Shown piece after piece: positions 1 through 6,450 of a DNA stretch of 12,610 bases. The DNA is from Russula earlei (Eukaryota > Basidiomycota > Agaricomycetes > Russulales > Russulaceae): contig JAGFNK010001230.1 in assembly GCA_025769875.1 (NCBI GenBank), positions 1 through 12,610 of the forward strand. The letters are read 5' to 3'. Position numbers and translations under genes: made by a program. Numbering within the stretch: the stretch's first letter is position 1; the number at the start of each line of letters is the position of its first letter. The notes beneath the pieces were generated by a model. It saw only the letters and a program-made list of their open reading frames with translations. It was not told the DNA's origin and did no database searches.

Positions 1-122
1 TGGCTTGCTTCTGGCACGAATTCTGAGAGGAATTCGGCTATTGGCATAGGCCTGATGAATTTGTCACATACGTCCCAGGTCATGTCCTTATATCTCTCTG
101 AAGCTAGCTTTTGAGGTGTGGA

Positions 123-134
123 TGTGTGTGTGTG
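123..134. repeat. TG dinucleotide run
   Basis: Six consecutive TG units, a short microsatellite. No function is suggested. Confidence 0.8.
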
Positions 135-251
135 ACTTCCTGATAGGTCGTATTTTAGAGGTGAAGTAGTTATAGTTAGACTACTTTGCTTGGTTTGAGG
201 TGGCATGCTGGGATGGATGACGGCCATGTTGTGAGATGAGACAAAGAAAAG

Positions 252-325
252 GTGAGAATCACGTACTGCAATCAGTATGTGGTCCCACAGTCAATGATTC
301 TCTCTTAACTCTAATCTTAAAACAG
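252..325 (+). other. Candidate fungal spliceosomal intron
   Basis: The 74-nt stretch starts with GTGAGA after an AAAAG exon-like end, has a CTAAT branch-like motif at 311-315, and ends with ACAG at 322-325. Length, donor, branch position and acceptor all fit short fungal introns. No identified protein supports it. Confidence 0.35.
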
Positions 326-699
326 GTTGTGTGCAGCAGCAATTACATGTACGATATGAACAATCACTTCGATGTACATACTTGAGCGAAACCAGGGTGG
401 TTCAGGGTGCACAAGCTTGCTCGCTTAAGTATCTGCCTACTACATGGCCACAGCCAGTGAAACCTGGAGAACTGCGGGCCATAAGTGCCTTATCGGCAAT
501 AATTGGCCGATGGGGGTGGGGGATCAATCTCCCCAATGACGGAGATATGCTTTCATGCAAATTCTCCTGGCAAAATGCTGGATCTGGCATGCTCACGTAT
601 GTAAAGCATTTTGTGAATCTGGTCAGGAATGCCCGTCGTTCGGCCAGCCTGAGGCAGATCTATGATCCCAGTGACGTCGTACACTTTTGCTGGCCATAG
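326..699 (+). CDS. Possible exon of an unidentified protein
   Basis: An open frame of about 122 codons follows the candidate intron acceptor and ends at TAG 697-699. It has no early ATG; the first triplets that could serve as a start are GTG, so if real it must be an internal exon. The composition is protein-like in its second half (for example GWGINLPNDGDMLSCKF), but I recognise no domain. A chance open frame of this length is not rare, so it is listed only as a candidate. The minus-strand frame over the same bases looks like a shadow. Confidence 0.2.
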
Positions 700-878
700 T
701 GTCAAGTGCAAGGAGTTCATATCAATGGCATGTATTAAGTTTGAAGCGTCATATCATAGTAAATCTACAAGGACTGTATCAACCATGGAACGTATTGACA
801 TTGTCATGAACAACCTGTTATGGTACATGCTATATCATTTATCAATCCTGTGAAGTTCTGGAGTCAGAGCAGCAATGA

Positions 879-883
879 GTCAT
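879..883. repeat. Target-site duplication GTCAT of LTR-A
   Basis: GTCAT at 879-883 is repeated exactly at 1704-1708, immediately outside the two ends of LTR-A. A 5-bp duplication is typical of Ty3/gypsy integrase. Confidence 0.93.
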
Positions 884-1703
884 TGTCAAGACACGTACTG
901 CTGATCCGTGTGGACTCAGGAGCAGGTGGGCAAGGGTCGGAACAGATGGTATGCGGCGTAGGCGGCGTTGAACAAGAGGACAAGCCAAATGACTAAGATG
1001 TACCAGATGGGGACTGGTACGTGTAACTGGAGGCAGAGGCGAAGGTTAGAAGCCAGTGCAACGAGGGGGCTTTAAACAAGGCGGTCGTAGAAGAGTACCT
1101 TGGAAGCGAGAGGAGTCTTTAAACTGAGCGGTCGCGGGGGAGTACCCAGGAAGATGAGAGTATCACAAATGGACAGTCTGATGACTGCCATGCTTCATTG
1201 GGGCTTATATACAGTGTACAGGGTCGATTACAAAGCACTGGGACTATTCTAGACTCTTTGGTACCATCCAATAGGACTACAGAGGCATAAACTTGCTTGT
1301 GTCAAGTTTCAGGCTTACTGAGCGCATTACTGATCATTGTGGAGCGATGACATCATTATGATGTCACTGTGGAGCGCTTAGTGAGCCTATGAGGTCACTG
1401 TGGAGTCGCTCAGTCAGCCATGATGTCATTGGAGCCTTGATGACATCAGATGATTTATGCAACAGTTTCTAAGAGTTTGTGCTGCTGTTTCGGGTCCATG
1501 GTGGCTGAGTGGCCATGTGGTTGCCACGCGATGATTACCCGATTAGGAAACTGGTGCCTGGTCGTGTTATAGTGCCTTTGCAATAGCAATATCTTGTACC
1601 ACAGGAGGGATAGCCCAGAAAATGGAAGGGAGTTGGCAATGCAAAGTGAGAGAGGTTTTTCTTGAGACAATCTTCGGCCAGGACTTGGCCTTGGTTCGTA
1701 ACA
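884..1703 (-). mobile_element. Solo LTR-A of a Ty3/gypsy element
   Basis: An 820-bp LTR in minus orientation. Read on the minus strand it begins TGTTACGAACC and ends CTTGACA (TG...CA), and it lies between exact GTCAT duplications. No internal element sequence is present, so it is a solo LTR, the usual product of LTR-LTR recombination. It matches the 5' LTR of element 2 (5586-6419) over its full length in inverted orientation, with scattered substitutions and small indels. It keeps the TATA box, the self-primer segment and the three roughly 30-bp-spaced repeats of that family. The insertion interrupts the minus-strand coiled-coil frame at 1704-2233. The 71-codon open frame at 1455-1670 (minus) is part of the LTR, not a gene. 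Confidence 0.95.
1205..1211 (-). promoter_or_regulatory. TATA box of LTR-A
   Basis: TATATAA on the minus strand, followed 32 nt downstream by the conserved self-primer segment (1179 down to 1170), as in the 5' LTR of element 2. Confidence 0.7.
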
Positions 1704-2233
1704 GTCATAGCAATAGGTGGGAGTGGAGGGGGGACATACAGTACATCCTGCTCAGATTTGCAGTCAATGGCAATGACGTCCCGCTCTGCATGACATAGTG
1801 GGGTTGAGGGGTCTTGATGAGCGATGGTCGCAAGGCACAGGCATTTATGCTGTCTGGATGAGCATGATGGGGAGGTGGGAGTGCAGCCCACAGTCTTGCG
1901 TGGCTGATCGATGGCACGATCCACAAGGGCGTGCTGTAGTTTGTTGTGCATGTCGAGGCTCTCCTTCAGCTTCATTCATGCATTTCTGAGTTCCTGATGC
2001 AGCGCCATGAGCTCTTCGAGGAAGTTGTCCCGCTCCTGTTCGAGACAATCAATCCTTCCCTGGAAAGGACGAATCCTCAAACCCAACAATGCAGACAAAA
2101 GCATTGATGACATCAAGGAGAATGATAGCAACTTGGAGGGGGCATGAGACACAGAACTGGCACCCACCCCCAAACTGCAGGGCACTGAGGAGGATGAGCC
2201 TCCACCATTGCAATCTGTAATCACACAGCATCA
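1704..2233 (-). pseudogene. Broken coiled-coil protein frame, cut by LTR-A
   Basis: The minus strand is open from about 2233 to LTR-A in one frame, apart from a single TGA at 1978-1976. The residues on both sides of this stop (LEQERDNFLEELMALHQEL upstream, MKLKESLDMHNKLQHALVD downstream) form one continuous heptad-like, charged, leucine-rich stretch, so the stop probably broke one coiled coil. The downstream part is richer in Cys, Pro and Ser. If LTR-A and one GTCAT copy are removed, the frame continues into 883 and stops about a dozen codons later. Just upstream of 2218 the minus strand reads TTACAG, which could be an intron acceptor. I do not recognise the family. The plus strand of 2050-2230 may instead be the linker of the copia element. 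Confidence 0.35.
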
Positions 2234-2373
2234 GTTCACAAGGCATGACAGTGAAAATGCACCTTCACAACCCACCATCAGGCAATCCACATGCACTACA
2301 CACATGCCCACATGCAACAATGATCCAAAGCTCAGCAACACATCTTATGAGACAGCATAAGTGACAAAATGAA

Positions 2374-2920
2374 CAAGGAACCTTGGCTCATACTGACATA
2401 GCCACAGATCCAAAGTCCTATGCTGAAGCCATGTTCCATGACAATCCTGCAGAATGGGAACTTGCATGCAAAGATGAACAATGCACCTTTGAAAGCATGG
2501 GCATCTTTGAAGTCATTCCATGCCCACAAAACTGAAAAGTGGTGGGCAGCAAATGGGTATTCAAAATTAAACAAGGCCCAGACAGAAATACAAAGTGCAC
2601 CTTTTCACACAAGGCTTCACACAAATTATTAAATAAAGGTATTGACTTTGATGAGATGTTTGCACCCATAGCCGAAATGGCATCCCTGCACATGATTCTT
2701 GCCATGGAAAATGATCTAGAGGTTCACCAGATAGATGTCAAATCAGCCTATCTAAATGGTGAACTGAAAGATGAAATATACATGGAACAACCTCCTGGAT
2801 TCCATGTACCTGATGGCTTGGTAGTCCACCTGCTGAAGGCCATATACAGCATGAAGCAAGGAGGGCATGTTTGGTATAAGAACATCAAAGCCACACTCAC
2901 CCATATGGGGTACACCCACA
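2374..2920 (+). pseudogene. Ty1/copia reverse transcriptase fragment, 5' half
   Basis: The frame reads as the start of a copia reverse transcriptase (RVT_2 family). It begins near THTD-like linker residues followed by DPKSYAEAM, then a Trp-Glu block, then VGSKWVFKIK at about 2539-2568. It continues with GIDFDEMFAP, VHQIDVKSAYLNGELKDEIY and MEQPPGFHVPDG, and ends in the block before the catalytic motif. It is decayed: a TGA at 2533-2535 interrupts the frame just before VGSKWVF, and the KARLVAKGF-type block at 2590-2640 has drifted. Upstream integrase and gag are not recognisable. Homology stops exactly at 2920, where solo LTR-B begins, and resumes at 3888. The transposase would have copied element RNA into DNA, but this copy cannot be functional. 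Confidence 0.88.
2916..2920. repeat. Target-site duplication CCACA of LTR-B
   Basis: CCACA at 2916-2920 is repeated exactly at 3883-3887, directly outside the ends of LTR-B. Confidence 0.9.
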
Positions 2921-3152
2921 TGTCAAGACTCACTGTTGAACTATCCAGTTCAAGAGCAAGGAATAAGCTCGAAGACGAGTCGATAGACGTCCAAGACCAC
3001 GTGGGCAAGGAGTAGAGTCCAGAGTAGTAACAAATACCAGAGAGGTATTGTTACTGTGAGAGTAGAGCAGTCACACAGAGAAGAGGCCAGGATAGTCACA
3101 AGGGGACAGTCCTTAAAGGAGTATCCCAGGGATGGAGAGTGCCGTAAACAAA

Positions 3153-3162
3153 TGGACAGTCT
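3153..3162 (-). promoter_or_regulatory. Conserved self-primer segment in LTR-B
   Basis: On the minus strand this reads AGACTGTCCA, starting 35 nt downstream of the TATA box at 3197-3191. The same ten bases occur in LTR-A (1179-1170) and in the 5' LTR of element 2 (6123-6132), where they pair with the primer-binding site. Confidence 0.6.
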
Positions 3163-3190
3163 GAGGACTGTCCGCTACTTTATTGAGCGC

Positions 3191-3197
3191 TTATATA
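3191..3197 (-). promoter_or_regulatory. TATA box of LTR-B
   Basis: TATATAA on the minus strand, at the position equivalent to the TATA boxes of LTR-A and the element 2 LTR. Confidence 0.65.
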
Positions 3198-3279
3198 CTA
3201 CAAGAGAACTGCTAAATAGGGAACAAGTCATAACCTTGTTATCAAGCACAGTAGAGTGATGAGTAAGAAGTCGGAGGAT

Positions 3280-3313
3280 GCTTACTGAGCATGCTCAGTC
3301 ATGCTCAGTAAGC
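3280..3313. repeat. Perfect 14-bp inverted repeat in LTR-B
   Basis: GCTTACTGAGCATG (3280-3293) and its exact reverse complement (3300-3313) are separated by CTCAGT. Nested inside is the 16-bp palindrome ACTGAGCATGCTCAGT. It lies about 85 bp upstream of the LTR-B TATA box, within U3, so it could be a dimeric activator site or a cruciform. Confidence 0.85.
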
Positions 3314-3882
3314 TGCTGAGTAAGAAGGCTTCTCTTGATGAGTAAGAGCTTCCATTGTCCATGTGTTCACTGCTTTAGTGCACGTGCAAGCACCTGATTC
3401 ATTTCCTGTTAGTTAGTTTAGGGCCGGTCATTTGAGGACTTGTAGTTTGGTTAGGGAATAGTGTTATCCTATAAGGCCCTTATATAGTTCTATTAGGGTC
3501 CCTAGAGTCGACCCTAATACTTCTATTAAGGTCCTTAGTATTGCCTTATAGTTTGTTCTATAGTAATTAGAGTTGGTCTAATAACACGTTGTAGAGTCTT
3601 TGATACTAGGTTAGTGCCTATAGTAGAGCTCCTAGGGTCATTCCAAAGGGTCCTTAGGAAGGCCCTAATACTGTCTTTTGTTGCTAGAAGGGTTGCTTTT
3701 AAGTGGGGCTTGCTGTATGTTGATTGTGCTGAGAATCGCTCGCGCAACAATGAGCGCACAATATTGTGGACACCTCTACTCACCCCTTTTGCTCGTGTGA
3801 ACAGGGTGACACCATAGAGACTGGGTTTCCTCTTATAAGGAAGGGTCCTTCAAGGGCCCTCTCCGGAGAATGGTTCATGACA

Positions 3883-4000
3883 CCACATGGATGCAGACCA
3901 CATGGTCTTCATCCAAAAAAAACCCTGGGAACTTATCATTCATAGCTCTCTATGAGTCTTTGACTTTTTGCAGTGGGTTGAATTACCATAAAAGGTGATT
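3883..4000 (+). pseudogene. Ty1/copia reverse transcriptase fragment, 3' half
   Basis: Starting from the last base of the second CCACA, the frame continues the interrupted gene: MDADHMVFIQKK, matching the copia block just before the catalytic Tyr-x-Asp-Asp strand. The following residues (about LIIHSSL) lead into where that motif should stand, but a TGA at 3953-3955 falls there and no intact YVDD is readable. Similarity fades by about 4000. The two halves join without loss of reading frame once LTR-B and one target copy are removed. This shows that the copia fragment was already in place when LTR-B inserted; it does not show whether it was then functional. Confidence 0.8.
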
Positions 4001-4134
4001 GTGTCAGCAATAGAATCAGGACTTCAATCACGCATTAACAAATGTAATCTAGTATTATAAGCAAGTTACTAATAAGATAACTCGTTACCTTTTTCCCCTA
4101 CTAAAAAAAAAAAAATGCCATCACATTTTTGATT
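4001..4134. other. Spacer with A13 run
   Basis: AT-rich sequence with no recognisable gene. It has a run of 13 A at 4103-4115 about 20 bp before the SWIM gene remnant. It separates the copia remnant from the SWIM remnant. Confidence 0.5.
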
Positions 4135-4264
4135 GATTGGCATGCCATCTGCACCATCCACCCATTCCAGCATGAGTGCCCCTTTTGCGACACAATGTTT
4201 TGAGATCACTGCCAATTCTGGAAAGAGGGGAGGACTCAATTTTGACCAGGAGCATGGTGGATAC

Positions 4265-4269
4265 CCCAT
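4265..4269. repeat. Target-site duplication CCCAT of LTR-C
   Basis: CCCAT at 4265-4269 is repeated exactly at 4903-4907, directly outside LTR-C. Confidence 0.88.
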
Positions 4270-4390
4270 TGTTGTAACTTACCCCCTTGTCAGTTCGCCC
4301 ATAATTCTTTTGTTATTGTTCTTCCTTACCACCTTCCTTCCCTTGGTTACCATTTCATCCCTTGATGTTGATGGTCCCTTACTGTTTTGT

Positions 4391-4466
4391 CTATTGTGTT
4401 TTACCCCTTGTGTTTCACCTATTGTGTTTCACTTATTGTGTTTCACTTATTATGTTTCACCTATTG
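4391..4466 (+). repeat. 14-bp tandem repeat in U3 of LTR-C
   Basis: Five full units of YTATTGTGTTTCAC type at 4391-4404, 4405-4418, 4419-4432, 4433-4446 and 4447-4460, plus a partial unit. Units three to five are near identical. The period is not a multiple of three, which argues against a coding role. Confidence 0.85.
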
Positions 4467-4541
4467 TTGAGTTATCTTTGCTATTGGTTCACCTTTATCT
4501 ATTGTTCTGCTTATAGTACTGTACAGCCTCGCTACATACAG

Positions 4542-4549
4542 TATTTAAG
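4542..4549 (+). promoter_or_regulatory. TATA-like box of LTR-C
   Basis: TATTTAAG followed about 30 nt later by an AAGCTTAGC stretch, where transcription would be expected to begin. Confidence 0.5.
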
Positions 4550-5852
4550 TGCCTGTAGAAGCTGGGGAATGCCCCAAGCTTAGCTTTGTCCCATTTCCTG
4601 TCGCATCCCTTTGCCCTGTATTGTCTCTCAATCACAACTTGTGTTGTGCTGGCTTTCATCTTGCTTGACCTAAGGAACCCTTGTGTTCCTCTTCCTTCTC
4701 TGCCTCTCATCATCCTCCTCTTCTGTGAAACCAGAAGATCAACTCTGTCTGTGGACTGAGTCATTGTCTGACTCAGCCTTGAGATGCTAAACCTTTGATC
4801 CGGTCTCCTTGAGCTGGCCCCACTGAACGCTTGGACCAAGTCACAAGGACTTGGCCCCACTGAACTCTGAGCTAACGCTCTTACGGCCACGACGCCGTAA
4901 CACCCATGGAATGGCCAACAGCAGCCAATTTCAAATATTATCTGTCCTAGTGCATTGCAAGGTGGTGGATTACCAAAACAGGCATGAATGGCAGAATGTC
5001 AGGCTCAATAGTCAGGACCTGGCAGCTGACAGGTGTTGTATAAATTTCACCCATGCTAAGAGCATCTCACAAGATTCAATCTTGCAATTTGATGAGATCT
5101 GCTTTCATGTTGCTTCACAATCCTGTTCCTGTGCATTTTACTCAATCAATCTGATGAAGTCAACTTGTGATTGCACAGATTATCCCCAGATTAGATTCTG
5201 CAAACACATCGTGGCAATCTACATCCACTTTCCCTACCACTGTCCTGAGGAGAGCACACAAAAGAGAGTGCAAATAAATCACCTGACCTGCCATCCCCAT
5301 CCACCAGACCAAGGGAGAGCCTAGAATCTCTCTCACAGGAGATCATATCATTATCGCACAATCTCACATCTAACAGCAGAGATTGTTGAGGCCACACAGG
5401 CCACCAAATACAGTTTGGCAGCCACAATCAATGTAGTTCAAGGTTCCAAGGTCTTACCTGATAAGGAAGTGATCATGCCCAATCAGAAAATGTGGACAGA
5501 GACAGCCAAGTGTATGGGTGTCAAAAGGGGCCCAAAACAACAGACCAGTCTCCCTGACATGTGGGGACTGATAGCACAAAGCATTTGTTACGAACCAAGG
5601 CCAAGTCCTGGCCGAGGAGGATTGTCCTATTTTACTCAAGAAAGACCTCTCTCACTTTGCATTGCTGACTCCCTTCCATTTTCTGGGCTATCCCTCCTGT
5701 GGTACAAGATATTGCTATTGCAAAGGCACTATAACATGACCAGGCACCCGTTTCCTAATCGGGTAACCATCGCATGGCAGCCACATGGCCACCCAGCCAC
5801 CATGGACCTGAAACAGCGGCACAAACTCTTAGAAACTGTTGCATAAATCATC

Positions 5853-5860
5853 TGACGTCA
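5853..5860. promoter_or_regulatory. CRE/ATF-type palindrome TGACGTCA
   Basis: A perfect consensus site for CREB/ATF-class bZIP factors in U3, about 230 bp upstream of the TATA box. In solo LTR-A the equivalent site has lost its CpG (reads TGACATCA in plus-strand text around 1440). Confidence 0.5.
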
Positions 5861-5898
5861 TCAAAGGCTCCAATGACATCATGGCTGACTGAGCAACT

Positions 5899-5968
5899 CC
5901 ACAGTGACCTCATAGGCTCACTAAGCGCCCCACAGTGACATGATAATGATGTCATTGCTCCACAATGA
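5899..5968 (+). repeat. Three CCACARTGA repeats spaced 30-31 bp
   Basis: CCACAGTGA at 5899-5907 and 5930-5938 and CCACAATGA at 5960-5968. The mirrored set in LTR-A lies at 1334-1342, 1364-1372 and 1395-1403 with the same spacing. The spacing of about three helical turns suggests an array of binding sites in U3. Confidence 0.7.
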
Positions 5969-6090
5969 TCAGTAATGCACTCAGTAAGCCTGAAACTTGA
6001 CACAAGCAAGTTTATGCCTCTGTAGTCCTATTGGATGGTACCAAAGAGTCTAGAATAGTCCCAGTGCTTTGTAATCGACCCTGTACACTG

Positions 6091-6097
6091 TATATAA
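6091..6097 (+). promoter_or_regulatory. TATA box of element 2
   Basis: TATATAA in the 5' LTR. Transcription would be expected to start about 30 nt downstream, at or near 6123. Confidence 0.75.
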
Positions 6098-6122
6098 GCC
6101 CCAATGAAGCATGGCAGTCGTC

Positions 6123-6132
6123 AGACTGTCCA
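6123..6132 (+). promoter_or_regulatory. Predicted mRNA 5' end and self-primer of element 2
   Basis: AGACTGTCCA begins 32 nt after the first base of the TATA box and is the exact reverse complement of 6422-6431, just inside the LTR. In the Tf1 mechanism the first nucleotides of the transcript pair with such a site and, after cleavage, prime minus-strand synthesis. The segment is conserved in LTR-A and in divergent LTR-B. Confidence 0.7.
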
Positions 6133-6421
6133 TTTGTGATACTCTCATCTTCCTGGGTACTCCCCCGTGACCGCTCAGTCTAAAAAATTCCCCTCGCCTC
6201 CAAGGTACTCTTCTACGACTGCCTTGTTTAAAGTCCCCTCGCTACACTGGCCTCCAGCCTTCGCCTTTGTCTCTTGCAGCACCTACCAGTCCCCATCTGG
6301 TATCTCCTCGTCGTTTGGCTCGTCCTCTTGTTCAACGCCGCCTTCGCCATGTACCATCTGTTCCGACCCTTGCCCACCTGCTCCTGAGTCCTTAGTGATC
6401 AGCAGTACGTGTCTTGACATC

Positions 6422-6431
6422 TGGACAGTCT
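6422..6431 (+). promoter_or_regulatory. Primer-binding site of element 2 (self-priming type)
   Basis: TGGACAGTCT lies two bases (TC) after the LTR end and pairs perfectly over 10 nt with 6123-6132. It begins TGG like a tRNA-primed site, but element 3 has no TGG at the same place and keeps the self-complementarity instead. Confidence 0.72.
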
Positions 6432-6450
6432 CTCATCATCCCTGTATTGA

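Larger units (their letters stand above)
1..883. other. Unassigned left flank
   Basis: I recognise no gene with confidence here. Frame 1 is open from the window edge to a TGA at 112-114. A good candidate intron lies at 252-325, followed by an open frame to 699 and a shorter one at 662-853 in another frame. The block ends at the target-site copy (879-883) of the solo LTR that follows. It may be part of a decayed gene or an old transposon. Confidence 0.4.
2921..3882 (-). mobile_element. Solo LTR-B, divergent relative of LTR-A
   Basis: A 962-bp LTR in minus orientation. On the minus strand it begins TGTCATGAACC (compare TGTTACGAACC in LTR-A) and ends CTTGACA, the same end as LTR-A, between exact CCACA duplications. 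Only part aligns readily with LTR-A: the two ends, and the TATA to R region (3130-3200), which shares the CAAATGGACAGTCTGA block and a TTATATA box. The remainder differs, including a perfect 14-bp inverted repeat and a cluster of GGTCC palindromes. No internal domain is present. It split the copia reverse transcriptase frame, which resumes after the second CCACA. The open frames inside it at 3056-3259, 3535-3783 and 3614-3817 are incidental. Confidence 0.92.
4270..4902 (+). mobile_element. Solo LTR-C, separate LTR family
   Basis: A 633-bp LTR in plus orientation, beginning TGTTGTAAC and ending CCGTAACA, flanked by exact CCCAT duplications. It contains a TATTTAAG promoter box (4542-4549), an array of 14-bp repeats in U3 (4391-4466), and a direct repeat of TGGCCCCACTGAAC near its 3' end (4815-4828 and 4852-4865). 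The sequence differs from LTR-A and LTR-B. It has no internal region. The open frames inside it on both strands (for example 4495-4890 minus) have no ATG-initiated, family-like content and I treat them as incidental. Confidence 0.88.
4135..5585 (+). pseudogene. SWIM zinc-finger protein remnant, split by LTR-C
   Basis: A decayed protein gene in three readable parts. 4135-4264 carries a Trp/Cys-rich stretch with TGA stops at 4201-4203 and 4243-4245. After LTR-C the frame continues at 4905 (HGMANSSQFQ). A SWIM finger follows, C-D-C-x8-C-K-H, with Cys codons at 5166, 5172 and 5199 and His at 5205. Between about 5240 and 5365 the best frame shifts by one and returns; read straight through, the frame has a TAG at 5322. 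The last part (5370-5585) includes PNQKMWTETAKCMGVKRGP, a tail I associate with SWIM proteins of agaricomycetes. Removing LTR-C plus one CCCAT copy (638 bp) joins the first two parts in frame. SWIM fingers bind DNA or protein and are common at the C terminus of MULE transposases; whether this was a transposase or a domesticated gene cannot be told. Element 2 cuts it at 5585. Confidence 0.78.
5586..6419 (+). repeat. 5' LTR of element 2
   Basis: 834 bp, TGTTACGAACC to CTTGACA. The ends are fixed by the full-length match to solo LTR-A, whose limits are set by target duplications. It contains an intact TGACGTCA site, three repeats spaced about 30 bp, a TATATAA box at 6091 and the self-primer segment at 6123. 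The base run after 6419 (TCTGG) does not match the upstream flank (GCATT), so this is not a solo LTR. Confidence 0.93.

Noticed and set aside
2921..3015. C-terminal extension of the copia fragment (SRLTVELSSS onward)
   Set aside because: These codons belong to LTR-B. The true continuation is at 3888.
4391..4466. CRISPR-like array
   Set aside because: Units are contiguous 14-bp repeats without spacers, inside a fungal LTR.
4133..4516. Hydrophobic, membrane-protein-like frame
   Set aside because: The hydrophobic part comes from the T-rich 14-bp repeats of LTR-C, whose period is not a multiple of three. The first part is the SWIM remnant read in the wrong frame.
4495..4890. 131-codon minus-strand open frame
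   Set aside because: It lies wholly in LTR-C, begins with GTG and has no family-like motif. It is treated as incidental.
5415..5846. 143-codon frame as a gene of its own
   Set aside because: It is a chance fusion: the first part is the SWIM gene tail up to 5585 and the rest is LTR of element 2.
6349..6387. ATG in the LTR (GCCATGTACC) as the start exon for upstream frame 1
   Set aside because: The short frame closes at TGA 6385, the ATG is absent from the equivalent place in LTR-A, and no convincing donor-acceptor pair is visible. It is not excluded, only unsupported.
6422..6440. tRNA-primed primer-binding site (starts with TGG after a two-base gap)
   Set aside because: I recognise no common tRNA 3' end matching it, and element 3 lacks TGG at the same position while both keep complementarity to their own mRNA start. 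It remains testable.
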